Below are positions 11,190-22,890 of a stretch of 64,000 nucleotides of DNA, in pieces; the first letter of the stretch is position 1; every line of letters starts with the position of its first letter. This stretch comes from Ashinkailepas kermadecensis. Its lineage: Eukaryota > Arthropoda > Thecostraca > Neolepadidae. Under the pieces are notes generated by a model, which ran no database searches, was not told the origin of the DNA, and saw nothing but the letters and a program-made list of their open reading frames with translations. The translations under genes and the position numbers were made by a program. Where the stretch lies: contig JAOTOM010004662.1 in assembly GCA_034440615.1 (NCBI GenBank), positions 179,501 through 243,500 of the forward strand. Reading direction: 5' to 3'.

Positions 11190-11770
11190 TGACGCGAATT
11201 TAGAACATCGCCGGACAAAAAACAAAAAGGGTTTGGGATGGAATTATTTGGACACTCGCCACAACATCCATCATTTAATATTCCTACACATATTAGTATA
11301 TAGAAGTAACATCCCATACATCTACAAGGCTAGGACACCAGCCGCACACTCAGGAACGCAACAAACATATCTCAGCCAAGAAATAGGACATTTGACTGTC
11401 AAAATGCACTACTTCCATCTACAACAAAGCTATGGAACCAGCTACCGGGTGACATAAGAGAGCTCAGATCAACCACGCTATTCAAGAAAAGGGTATCTAT
11501 GATTCTCGGTGTGCGAACCGCACCAAAATTTTACCCCGTGGATACAAAGGTGGTTAATATTCTTCTAGCAAAGTTACGATCAGGAATGTCACAACTGCAT
11601 ACACACACCTACCTCACACACAAATCAAATTCGCCTCAGTGCCACTGTGGTCAGTGTAACGAAAATAGTTCACTACTTCTTACAGTGCACATCATACATC
11701 CAACAGAGAAACATGACTTACAAATTTCTTTCACGTAGTTTACACTGCAACTTTCATATTGTTCCTAATT
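11190..11770 (+). pseudogene. non-LTR retrotransposon ORF2 C-terminal remnant
   Basis: Plus-strand conceptual translation across frameshifts gives LWNQLPGDIRELRSTTLFKK, like the WN.LP..IR....L..FK motif at the end of the reverse transcriptase ORF in CR1/L2/Jockey-type elements. It is followed by AKLRSGMSQLHTHTYLTHKS, then SPQCHCGQCNE and a HIIHPTEKH segment. This resembles the terminal LR.G.S.L..H......S..C.CG...E...H cysteine/histidine region of such elements. The catalytic reverse transcriptase core is absent, stops and shifts are present, and only about 0.6 kb remains: a dead 5'-truncated copy. A SINE lies 45 bp further on. Confidence 0.6.
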
Positions 11771-11814
11771 CGTCCAAACTCACTATAATCGTTCCGGGCA
11801 ATGGAATAAGTGAA

Positions 11815-11980
11815 GAAGAACCTTGGGTTCTTTTACGACGCATTCAACCGCTAGGTCACATAGCGTCGCCAACCTCTCACATCGATTGTTCGCGGGTGAA
11901 CTCGGTAATGATGTCGATCGAACCCACAATCTTGCGATCAAGGGTCCGACGCTCTACCAACTGAGCTACCGCGGCCCCCT
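11815..11980 (-). mobile_element. tRNA-derived SINE, variant head
   Basis: Reading the minus strand, it begins with a tRNA-like head (ggggccgcggtagctcagtt, then ggtagagcgtcgg) with box-A-like tagctcagttggtagagc and box B gggttcgatcga. The body contains ggttggcgacgctatgtgac and ends cgtcgtaaaagaacc. Exact 14-bp target duplications, atggaataagtgaa, flank it at 11801-11814 and 11981-11994. The body matches the other SINEs here; the head does not. Confidence 0.88.
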
Positions 11981-11999
11981 ATGGAATAAGTGAAAGAGG

Positions 12000-12777
12000 T
12001 TGCAGCGGTGGCAGCGGCTATATTTTTGGACCGAAATATTCCTAACAAGTTAATTAAAATTAATCAAACGACATTAGTATCATTTTTAAATGGGGCGTCC
12101 TGGCTCGGTGGTGTCGGCGGTGTTGGCAGCATTATTTTTCCCGCTGACTTTAGCAGCCGCAGCCAATCCACGGCGGCCAATTTTGAGGATGTTGTTGGCA
12201 AGCGGTGCCGAGAGCTTTAGCTCGTGTGAGCTAAAGCACCAATTGTCGGACGTATTGTTGCTTGTTCGTGGTAGTTGCATAAATTGACGATGATGATGAC
12301 GATGATGATGATAATGCTAGGCATCCGGTACACAAAGTGTCGCATCAGTGTTCCGGGTAGAGATACGAAGTATCACTTGGATATGTTGGATAAGGCTGTA
12401 CATCCTCACGCCTTTCAGGGATAATGCTAATATTGGCAGATATTTGTCTTGAAACATCCAACATTTAGCTGTTTTGATGCAATATAATATTCGTTAACTA
12501 TAAATTGTACACATATTCTTACTTGTTCTGTGGTGTTGTGCAGCAACCGCACTGTAGAAACTGCTGTCCCTCCAACCAGGTGGAAGCGGCGCTAAACAGC
12601 CCAGATCTGACTACAGGGTATGTTGAGATTGGAGAAGGCTAAGAAATGCTGATCTGCCACCCACCAACTACAACAGCGTCCCGCTAGATAGCCGTATGAA
12701 GGTAGCAAATAATACACTGCAGAAGCAGGAAATAAAACATGCTACATCGAATGAAAGGCAGTCGGTGGCAGACTGAC
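12000..12777. other. intron without recognised gene
   Basis: AT-rich intron with a short (gatgat) run at 12287-12318 and the hairpin at 12207; otherwise nothing recognised. Confidence 0.6.
12207..12243. repeat. short perfect hairpin
   Basis: gctttagctc, loop gtgt, gagctaaagc: a 10-bp perfect stem in intronic DNA, near a (gat)n run at 12287-12318. Confidence 0.7.
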
Positions 12778-12921
12778 CTTGGTTCGGGAGCGCGGTACTG
12801 GCGGCTGTCCATCTGACGGACAGTGGTGCCGGTGATGATGGTGACGATGGCGCCGGCCGTGCGGAGACGAGGACGGCGATGTCTGCGTCTGAATGGTCGC
12901 CATTGACCGTGACTTCTGCGC
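12778..12921 (-). CDS. ARHGAP39: ARHGAP39 exon: His-rich linker
   Basis: A 144-bp exon of 48 codons, phase 0 to phase 0. It encodes AQKSRSMATIQTQTSPSSSP followed by an Arg/His cluster around RHRHHHHRHH and a basic end, PPVPRSRTK. The acceptor has a good polypyrimidine tract (ctggttttacag) and the donor is CCAAG followed by gtcagtc. Assignment rests on phase, position and signals rather than on a conserved domain; the Ser/Thr/Pro-rich composition suits the disordered linker of ARHGAP39. The His run lies in a degenerate CAC/CAT tract and may vary in length. An alternative is a cassette exon, since removing it keeps the frame. Confidence 0.75.
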
Positions 12922-13452
12922 CTGTAAAACCAGCACAGGATGCCGTTCAAAGGTTCGCCGTTAATATCCGACACGTTTGTAATTCATCACCGCATGCCGG
13001 CCGTGGCGGTTCTAGATTTCCGCTTCATCGAATCCATTTGTATCGTTATTGGATTACTGTATCCGGTCCACAGGGCTGACAGGCTCAACCACATACCACT
13101 GGCTGAAAGCTAACCAGCCATTCAGGTCAGACCAAGCGCGTTTGGGCGGTGGCAATGTGACTTTTTGTATCCAAATCAAATCCGAGGGCATTATAGGATC
13201 GTTTCATAAGCTAGGGCAGCGTCGGGTAGGTCACGTTAGATCGAGCCTGAAGCCGACCTACCTGAAACCTGAACCGAATCGGCGCGTGGAGCTTCAGAAC
13301 GCTAAGAGAACAGGCGTGAATTGGCCTAGAGTAACTATGGTGTGTTTGTATTGAAATCCTGATCCCGACCTGATTAGATGTTAACTGATCTGCCGACCAA
13401 AGCACGGGGAAACAATGACAAGAACCTGAATGGGTCTGCCGACATCAGGCCA

Positions 13453-13682
13453 TCGTTGAGACAACGACACCAGGAGGCCACCAGTGGGCTAACGAAACTA
13501 GGAGGCTACCAGTGCAGTGGGCTAACGACACCAGGAGGCCACCAGTGAGCTAACGAAACTAGGAGGCTACCAGTGCAGTGGGCTAACGACACCAGGAGGC
13601 CACCAGTGAGCTAACGAAACTAGGAGGCTACCAGTGCAGTGGGCTAACGACACCAGGAGGCCATCAGTGAGCTAACGACACC
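13453..13682. repeat. 61-bp minisatellite, about 3.5 copies
   Basis: taacgaaactaggaggctac recurs at 13490, 13551 and 13612, alternating with taacgacaccaggaggcca. Confidence 0.88.
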
Positions 13683-14550
13683 AGCGACGATGCAATTCTG
13701 AGCACCGCCGTACGACACCAGCCACCAGTAATCTCTGAACACGGCCGTGGACTATTTATTTGGCCTCGGTGCACGCCAACTCCGCTGGCTCTGTAGAACC
13801 GGCGACACGCTTACTTAATTTGCTACTTTCGGATAAGGGCACTCAACTGGAATTGCTCCAGGGCACCAGCCAGGACGCATATGTTCATAAATTAATCGCC
13901 CAGATGGTGTATAAATCATAACCCACAGACGAGGTAATCATCAGATTTACTGAGCGCGTGAACACATTGAAATATAACCAGACTGACAGATTGAAATATC
14001 ACCCAACTGTGAATGAAATATAACCGAATTGCCACGGCGCAGGGGCCGGCGAACGTTCGACCTCTCGCACACATGACCTCCGCCGCTCCATGCATCTACT
14101 CCTGACGGCCGAGCACCGCTGGGTCATCCGCTCCTGAAGGCTCAGAACCGCTGCGTCATCCGCGAACCACTGGGTCACCCACCCACCTCTGCCACAAACA
14201 GCGCGAGGCGGCCGACTCCCCGGGGCGCCGTCCGACCCCGACCTGGCAGGCCGCGACCTCCGTCGTACGTCGCTGCCCACCCACCCCGACGCCGTGGCGC
14301 CGCCGGGTCGGACGGCGTACGACGCGCGACGTCAGCTCGACGAACTGTGTCAGGCCTGGCCTCTGGCGGCGGAAGGCCGCGGCCTCGCCCGCGCCGCCCG
14401 TCGGCGCCGACGCCGGCCGGCCGGCCGCATCACTCGTCGGATACGACGGCGCTCGACGGCCGGCGGCTCGGCTCGTTTAGGTGAGTCAGCCACGTGCAGG
14501 CGGGAGATGCGAGCGACGACCGCTGACTCATCCGGCAATCGGGCCCGGCA

Positions 14551-16215
14551 ATGGGGTCCGGCACCGCGCACCGGCACGGCAGGGACGTCCTCCACACAAA
14601 CACCGCGCACCGGCACGGCAGGGACGTCCGCCACACAAACACCGCGCACCGGCACGGCAGGGACGTCCGCCACACAAACACCGCGCACCGGCACGGCAGG
14701 GACGTCCGCCACACAAACACCGCGCACCGGCACGGCAGGGACGTCCGCCACACAAACACCGCGCACCGGCACGGCAGGGACGTCCGCCACACAAACACCG
14801 CGCACCGGCACGGCAGGGACGTCCTCCACACAAACACCGCGCACCGGCACGGCAGGGACGTCCTCCACACAAACACCGCGCACCGGCACGGCAGGGACGT
14901 CCGCCACACAAACACCGCGCACCGGCACGGCAGGGACGTCCGCCACACAAACACCGCGCACCGGCACGGCAGGGACGTCCGCCACACAAACACCGCGCAC
15001 CGGCACGGCAGGGACGTCCGCCACACAAACACCGCGCACCGGCACGGCAGGGACGTCCGCCACACAAACACCGCGCACCGGCACGGCAGGGACGTCCGTC
15101 ACACAAACACCGCGCACCGGCACGGCAGGGACGTCCGCCGCACAAACACCGCGCACCGGCACGGCAGGGACGTCCGTCACACAAACACCGCGCACCGGCA
15201 CGGCGGGGACGTCCTCCACACAAACACCGCGCACCGGCACGGCGGGGACGTCCTCCACACAAACACCGCGCACCGGCACGGCGGGGACGTCCGCCACACA
15301 AACACCGCGCACCGGCACGGCAGGGACGTCCGCCACACAAACACCGCGCACCGGCACGGCAGGGACGTCCGCCACACAAACACCGCGCACCGGCACGGGA
15401 CCAATGGGGTCCGGCACCGCGCACCGGCACGGCAGGGACGTCCGCCACACAAACACCGCGCACCGGCACGGCAGGGACGTCCGCCACACAAACACCGCGC
15501 ACCGGCACGGCAGGGACGTCCGCCACACAAACACCGCGCACCGGCACGGCAGGGACGTCCGCCACACAAACACCGCGCACCGGCACGGCAGGGACGTCCG
15601 CCACACAAACACCGCGCACCGGCACGGCAGGGACGTCCGTCACACAAACACCGCGCACCGGCACGGCAGGGACGTCCGCCGCACAAACACCGCGCACCGG
15701 CACGGCAGGGACGTCCGCCACACAAACACCGCGCACCGGCACGGCAGGGACGTCCGCCACACAAACACCGCGCACCGGCACGGCAGGGACGTCCGCCACA
15801 CAAACACCGCGCACCGGCACGGCAGGGACGTCCGCCACACAAACACCGCGCACCGGCACGGCAGGGACGTCCGCCGCACAAACACCGCGCACCGGCACGG
15901 CAGGGACGTCCTCCACACAAACACCGCGCACCGGCACGGCAGGGACGTCCGCCACACAAACACCGCGCACCGGCACGGCAGGGACGTCCGCCGCACAAAC
16001 ACCGCGCACCGGCACGGCAGGGACGTCCGCCACACAAACACCGCGCACCGGCACGGCAGGGACGTCCGCCACACAAACACCGCGCACCGGCACGGCAGGG
16101 ACGTCCGCCACACAAACACCGCGCACCGGCACGGCAGGGACGTCCGCCACACAAACACCGCGCACCGGCACGGCAGGGACGTCGGCCACACACACACAGC
16201 ACACCGGCACGGCAG
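14551..16215. repeat. 39-bp minisatellite, about 42 copies, with internal duplication
   Basis: The unit is caccgcgcaccggcacggca followed by gggacgtccgccacacaaa. It is 39 bp without stops in several frames, so open frames of 400-800 codons run on both strands; none is credible. Variants (tcctcc, tccgtc, gccgcac) mark individual copies. The left edge (caatggggtccggcaccg) recurs at about 15403, showing that a large block including the array boundary was duplicated. Confidence 0.95.
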
Positions 16216-16229
16216 GGACGTCGCACCGG

Positions 16230-16850
16230 AACAGCACGGCACACAAGCACAGGGCACCGATACAGCACACCAGCACGGCATACGAACACAATACGGCACA
16301 CCGACACAGCATACCAACACAATACAGCACACCGACACAGCATACCAACACAATACAGCACACCGACACAGCATACCACCACAATACAGCACACCGACAC
16401 AGCATACCAACACAATACAGCACACCGACACAGCATACCAACACAATACAGCACACCGATACAGAATACCAACACAATACAACACTCCGGCACAGTGTGG
16501 ATGTCTACCATAGCACACCGGAACAGCACGGTACACAAACACAGCACGATACACAAACACAGCATACCAACACAATACGGCACACCGACACAGCATACCA
16601 ACACAATACAGCACACCGACACAGCATACCAACACAATACAGCACACCGATACAGCATACCAACACAATACAACACTCCGGCACAGTGTGGATGTCTACC
16701 ATAGCACACCGGAACAGCACGGTACACAAACACAGCACGATACACAAACACAGCATACCAACACAATACGGCACACCGACACAGCATACCAACACAATAC
16801 AGCACACCGACACAGCCCACCAACACAATACCGCACACCGAAACAGCGGG
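16230..16850. repeat. 31-bp minisatellite with 191-bp higher-order repeat
   Basis: cataccaacacaatacagca then caccgacacag recurs at 31 bp. A larger unit containing gtgtggatgtctaccatagc appears at about 16495 and 16686 (191 bp apart). It probably derives from the adjacent 39-bp array, sharing caccggcacggca words. Confidence 0.88.
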
Positions 16851-17037
16851 GATGCCTATCACAGCACCGCCGCACGCAGACGCAACACAGTACAACACAG
16901 GACACCTGCCCCGGTAACCACACAAGAGAGAGCCACGACCGCCCGTCGCCGCGCGCTGCCCGGCCCGACGGCGGCCGAATTCCCCTGAGCTTCCACGGGC
17001 CGGACGTGTCCGACGTCCGCCGGCTGTGATCAGGCGG

Positions 17038-17185
17038 GTATGAGCATAGCCTGTCAGATCTGAGCCTGCCTCGACGGCACGGTCAGGTAGATATGACCAT
17101 AGCCTGTCAGATCAGAGCCTTCCCCGACGGCGCGGTCAGGTATATATGAGCATAGCCTGTCAGATCAGAGCCTGCCCCAACGGCG
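17038..17185. repeat. about 56-bp repeat, 3 copies
   Basis: atgagcatagcctgtcagat (with atgaccatagcc in the middle copy) recurs three times, followed by gagcct and gacggc. Confidence 0.8.
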
Positions 17186-17794
17186 CGGCTGCATCGAACG
17201 GAGCCGCGCAACTCCATCACCCGACACGGCACCTCACACCCCACTGGCTGCGATGCTCCTCAAGTATTTACGCATTAAATTCAGCGTCCTGCACGCTGTG
17301 GTGTCTATATCAAGGCGCATCGGCCGCGGTTCACCCTCTGCCATTATGTATAGAGCACACTAATGATGAAGTGGAACTGCGCGGAGCAGGACGCTGGAGT
17401 GACATGGAACAGGGCGCTGTAAGTGGTACCGAGCAGGACGCTGGGAGTGGCACGGGCAGGACGCTGGAAGTGGCACGGGCAGGACGCTGGAAGTGGCGCG
17501 CAGCAGGTCGCTGGAGGAGGCACGCCACGTGGCTGGCAATAGCAAGCCGCCGATTCCAACTGGCAACAGCGCACCGGCTGCGTACCCATGGAGGAGTCGC
17601 GTGAGCGCGGCGCCCGCCCAAGACGTACGTATGCTTTTCGTTATCACTTGAGCACACGGAAGCGGCCCGGCTGCGGCGCCAAACTGCAGTTGGAGTTGGC
17701 CGATCGATGTGGGCTCGTCGGTGTCACGTGATGGACCGGCGATAGGGTGGCGCGCGCGCCAATATCGCACTGCACCCGGGGCTACATTGGCGGG

Positions 17795-18815
17795 CAGGAG
17801 ACACGCCCACTGGTCGCCCAGCTCCGCAGGCTGGACTGGTCTGGACCACACTCAACGGGGAGGACACGCCCACTGGTCGCCCGGCTCCGCAGGCTGGACT
17901 GGTCTGGACCACACTCAACGGGGAGGACACGCCCACTGGTCGCCCGGCTCCGCAGGCTGGACTGGTCTGGACCACACTCAACGGGGAGGACACGCCCACT
18001 GGTCGCCCGGCTCTGCAGGCTGACCTGGTCTGGACCACACTCAACGGGGAGGACACGCCCACTGGTCGCCCGGCTCTGCAGGCTGACCTGGTCTGGACCA
18101 CACTCAACGGGGAGATCACGCCCACGGGTCGCCCGGCTCCGCAGACTGGCCTGGTCTGGACCACACTCAACGGGAGGACACACTCAACGGGGAGGTCACG
18201 CCCACAGGTCGCCCGGCTCTGCAGGCTGACATGGTCTGGACCACACTCAACGGGGAGGTCACGCCCACAGGTCGCCCGGCTCTGCAGGCTGACCTGGTCT
18301 GGACCACACTCAACGGGGAGGACACGCCCACTGGTCGCCCCCGGCTCTGCAGGCTGACCTGGTCTGGACCACACTCAACAGGGAGGACACGCCCACTGGT
18401 CGCCCAGCTCCGCAGGCTGGACTGGTCTGGACCACACTCAACAGGGAGGACACACTGAACGGGGAGGTCACGCCCACAGGTCGCCCGGCTCTGCAGGCTG
18501 ACCTGGTCTGGACCACACTCAACGGGGAGGACACGCCCACTGGTCGCCCCCCGGCTCTGCAGGCTGACCTAGTCTGGACCACACTCAACGGGGAGGTCAC
18601 ACCCACGGGTCGCCCGGTTCCGCAGACTGGCCTGGTCTGGACCACACTCAACGGGGAGGACACACTCAACGGGGAGGTCGCGCCCACAGGTCGCCCGGCT
18701 CTGCAGGCTGACCTGGTCTGGACCACACTCAACGGGGAGGTCACGCCCACAGGTCGCCCGGCTCCGCAGGCTGACCTGGTCTGGACGTCAGAGAACGGAG
18801 ACGACACTTTCACGG
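17795..18815. repeat. 63-bp minisatellite, about 16 copies
   Basis: actcaacggggaggacacgc, ccactggtcgcccggctc and gctgacctggtctggaccac form a 63-bp unit (spacing 17850 to 17913). Short partial duplications break the register around 18175 and 18450. Confidence 0.92.
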
Positions 18816-18829
18816 CAGGGCGCAGTTGA

Positions 18830-19740
18830 AGAAATTGTAACTAGGGGACGACGGCGACAATATATTCACGGAAATGAACAATTTGCTCAAGATGGACGAA
18901 CTTCTCCTTAAAAATGAAGAATTTTCGGAAAACTGGGGTGAGCCCCCACCATCAGATAACATGCTAAGATAGGCCCTGGCTCACAGGTCGCCCGGCTCCG
19001 AAGGCTGACCTGGTATGGGCCACAGCGAGCACAGTGATCGGTATTTCCTGATACCCAGCTAATTGTGATCTGTACGGAACTACACGGTAATGTCATTCAG
19101 TCATAGTTGCGCAGTGGGTCATAATGAACAGCTGGGTTTGAGGTAGATGAGGTAGATGATGACATAAGACCTATTTCGTGACTTTCCAGTCTCGGTTGAT
19201 AACTTACCACCAAAACTAACTGGCAAATTGCCTGCGTTCACACGTCGATAACAGCACATTTGACGGCGGCAGGAGCTATGGCTGCAGTGCTGCCAGACAT
19301 GCCATCAGACTCCACTGATAGCAGCGACAACGGAAACTGTGAAGCTATGGAGCCAATTACCTGTCCAATTCCAGCGGAAATATGATCCGGCGAGAACGAG
19401 TCGCGGGTTTAACGCGGCACACGGGACCAAAGAACGGCCTGGCGGCACGCTACTCGCCGTATCGCGCGGTGCCCACAGGTCGGGCTCCGGCGACCGAGAA
19501 TCTCGCTCAGAGAGGCAGCACGGTGACACCTGACCCACAGCGTCACCGCAGATCCTCCCATGCAACGCCCACACACTGCACGGAAACGCTCTGTTCATAT
19601 GCGTGATGTGAAATGGCCGGTTGGGACGCACGCCCCCACTCTCGATGGCGACGCCCATGCACTCGCCAGGCAGCAGACTCAGCGCCGAAGTCCGGCCAGA
19701 ATACTACTGAAATGCGCAGTGCATTTATTGCTCATGGCAC
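18830..19740. other. intron without recognised content
   Basis: Non-repetitive apart from one array-like word (aggtcgcccggctccgaagg) near 18985, probably an outlying copy of the 63-bp unit. Confidence 0.55.
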
Positions 19741-19751
19741 CACTGACACAG

Positions 19752-20155
19752 TGCCTGTGTGGTTCATGGCACTACTGGAGCACACAGTGAATGTGTGTCT
19801 CAGGGCACTACTGGAGCACACAGTGACTGTGTGTCTCAGGGCACTACTGGAGTGCATAGTGCCTGTGTGGCTCATGACACTACTGGAGCACACAGTGCTA
19901 GTGTGGCTCAGGGCACCACTGGAGCACACAGTGACTGTGTGTCTCAGGGCACTACTGGTGCATAGTGCCTTTGTGGCTCGGCACACAGCCCTTTTCTCGG
20001 GCACTACTGGAGTGCATAGTGCTGTGTGGCTCATGACACTACTGGAGCACACAGTGCTAGTGTGGCTCAGGGCACCACTGGAGCACACAGTGACTGTGTG
20101 TCTCAGGGCACTACTGGAGGGCATAGTGCCTTTGTGGCTCAGGGCACTATTGTGA
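19752..20155. repeat. 36-bp minisatellite, about 11 copies
   Basis: gcactactggagcacacagt then gactgtgtgtctcagg, spaced 36 bp; stop-free in one frame per strand. Confidence 0.9.
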
Positions 20156-20319
20156 CACACAGCACCGCTGTTTGGTAGGAAGAAAACAACAACCAAAAAC
20201 ATATTAGCACACGGCACCACGATCTGGCCCACATCACTGCTGTGTTACACTAGGCCATCAGAGTCACCCCGGGGCTACCGACCGAGATGGCGGCTACGCA
20301 AGAGGCCTTCGCCGGCCTC

Positions 20320-21020
20320 GTGTCACCCTGCCTGCCACTAGAATACACCGACCTTCTATCAGTCCTGTCCGTCAATAGAATACACCTGTCTCCTGTCGAT
20401 TCCACTCGTCCCTGGAATGCCCCCAGCCCCCTGTCGGTCCCACTCATCCCTAGAATACACCGGCCTTTTGTCAGTTCTGCCCGTCCCTAGATTACACCGG
20501 CCTTCTGTCAATCATATCCGTCCATAGAATACACCGGCCTTACGTCAGTACTGCCCTTCTTAGATACACCGGCCTCCTGTCAGTCATGTCCGTCAATTGA
20601 ATACACCGGCTTTCTGTCAATCATGCCCGTTCCTAGAATACACCGGCCTTCTGTCAGCCCTGCCCATCACTAGAATACACCCGCCTTCTGTCAGTCATGC
20701 CCGTCCCTAGAACACGTCGACTTCCTGTCATTCCTGTCCGTCAATAGAATACACCGGCCTCCTGTCGATTCCACTCGTCCCTGGAATATCCCTAGCCCTC
20801 TGTCGGTCCCACTCGTCCCTAGAATACACCAGTCTCCTGTCAGTCCTGCCCGTCCCCAGAATACACCGTCCACATGTCGATCACATTTGTGCCTAGAATA
20901 CACCGGCCTCCTGTCAATCACACTCATTCCCAGAAAGCTCCAATCTTCCGTCGATCCGACTCGTCCCCAGAAGACGCCGACCTCCTATCGATTACACTAG
21001 TCCTCAGAAGACACCGGCCG
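20320..21020. repeat. degenerate about 37-bp minisatellite
   Basis: tagaatacaccggccttctg then tcagtcatgcccgtccc recurs with many substitutions; older-looking than the other arrays. Confidence 0.8.
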
Positions 21021-21568
21021 TTGCCGAGGCTGTCAACAGCCATCCCTGCCCTCCCACCTCGCTTTTCGTGTAGTTCTGTTTCCAGAGAAGTGTTGAGAGC
21101 CAGCGCCGGACGTGTCCACGCATTGGTAGGCGAGATGGTCGATGTGAAAGAGAACACAAGTCCTGAACGGGACCCGAATACGTGGGTGAATACGCAAAGC
21201 AGAGAGGCCTGAATTTATAAAGGAACTGAGGTCCATGTTAATGAATTAATTTGTCTCTGTCAACGAACTATTTTGTGTCTGTCAATGAAGTATTTTCCAC
21301 CCGTGTAATAATTGTGAGTGTTGCACCCGTCTAAACCAACGCGTGTGGTTATAACGATCTCAGATTCCCAATTAGCATAGGGCGCATACCGCCATCTCCC
21401 GTCCGCTCCATACGTCAGCGGCGGCGGCGATTCCTCAAGTCACACAGACACGCGGTGTCCGGGGGCTGGCCGATGCCCACCGCCAGCCACCCTGGCGAGC
21501 AGCAGCGGGCTGACACCAGCACACACCCGCCGGCTGGCGGTCACACGGGGCTGGGCCGGGCCACTTAC

Positions 21569-21652
21569 CGGGCTATTCCGAGCCGGCTGCGGCGCCGCCT
21601 CGTCCCGCCGTCCCCGCGCATCCTCTTCGGCCTCAGTGTTCTGCTTCAGCGT
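21569..21652 (-). CDS. ARHGAP39: ARHGAP39 exon: TLKQNTE linker
   Basis: An 84-bp exon of exactly 28 codons, phase 0 at both ends, encoding TLKQNTEAEEDARGRR and then a Pro/Ala-rich end. TLKQNTE directly follows LAKLQ in the vertebrate protein, so joining it to the WW exon 32 kb upstream restores a conserved string across the splice junction. That is strong evidence the intron really spans 21653-54005. The acceptor is ggttcgcag before ACGCTG; the donor is CCCG followed by gtaagtgg, a near-consensus 5' splice site. The residues after TLKQNTE are an acidic then basic spacer with no recognisable domain. Confidence 0.88.
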
Positions 21653-22469
21653 CTGCGAACCACCATCGGCACGGTTAGACACGCCGCTACTACCGCGGAC
21701 GCAGGCGGCCGCGGCAGGGTGCTCAGTCCACCCGGGCCTGTGAGGCCGAGGAAGCGGTGGCGTCCAGTCACCACGACCGGCGGCCAGCTTCAACAAACGA
21801 GCGACTGATGACGAAGCTGTCATGTGGAAGCTTCTTCAGCATGGTTACTTCAGCTCCAATGAAGACGTTCCAGCTACGAAGATGCCGCACCTACTGAAGG
21901 TGTCAGGGTGGTAACATCACGCAAATGCTGAAGCTGCCGCAGTCGCTGGTGGCTGGGGCGGAGACAGGAAGGCGTAAATAATGAAAATAAGGGCATGGGG
22001 AAGGGCTTGCATGAATACGGACACGGAAAAGCAAAGTTAGGTCAGAGCCGGCGCCAGAGATAGAGCTAGACCAGAGCGCCAAGGTCGGCACGACTGACCA
22101 AGGCTGAGAGAGCACGATGCGGTCCAGTCTCTGGAGCGACCTTCTCCGAAGGATGGAGCACGGTTCGGATCCAAGGTACAACATCTGTAACTACGTATCG
22201 CACAGCTGCACTGCCCGCAAGAAGCTCCACCACACCAGAGTTGCCAGGACTGGTGCATATTCCACAATCGGCTACGACGCCTCCATTCCTCGCTCATGTC
22301 AACCTGAAATGTTCTGGAAGGGGGAGCAGCATACCCCGAAAGCGCCAATATTCTCACCACCACTCACAGTTCTTGTTTTCCCAAAATAAGTGCTTCAGTG
22401 ATGGCCGCCATGGTTGTGGTTGTTGCGTGGTATTGTTGGGCGCGTTGCCTACGTGTTGATTATATCTCC

Positions 22470-22882
22470 ATGTAGCGCCAGTGTCATCACCGGAATCCCA
22501 ACAGCGCTCCTGTCATCACCGGCATCCCAGTAGCGCTCCAGCTACCCAGTACCAGTACCCAGCGGTGCTCCTGCGATTATCAGTACCCCGACGGCCTCCA
22601 TGTATCACCATTGTTGGTGCGTTTTGAAGGGAGACCGGAGATGGTACTACTGTGCTAAGAACGCTGCCGTTATCACAGGAGCACCGCTAGATACAGGTCA
22701 TAGCTACAGGTCGGTGATGACAGAAGCGTTGTTGGGATTCAGGTGATAACACTTGTGCTACTTGGAGATAAAGTGATCATGCAGGCAACGCGTCCAACAA
22801 TACCATGCCACAGCCACAGCCATGGCTATCACGATTATCTACTGTTATGGTACATCGGTACCACCACCATCATCACCAGTAC
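22470..22882. repeat. degenerate tandem region, left of TIR element
   Basis: Diverged repeats of words such as ccagtaccc, tgtcatcaccg and accaccatcatcacc. The unit resembles the array resuming at 23699. Confidence 0.6.
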
Positions 22883-22890
22883 CCTCGTAC

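Noticed and set aside
14294..16988. 700-835-codon Thr/Arg/His-rich frames
   Set aside because: Produced by the stop-free 39-bp array in several overlapping frames on both strands.
21440..21823. The whole 127-codon minus frame around TLKQNTE as coding
   Set aside because: Only 28 codons between a clear acceptor and donor match ARHGAP39; the flanks are intron.
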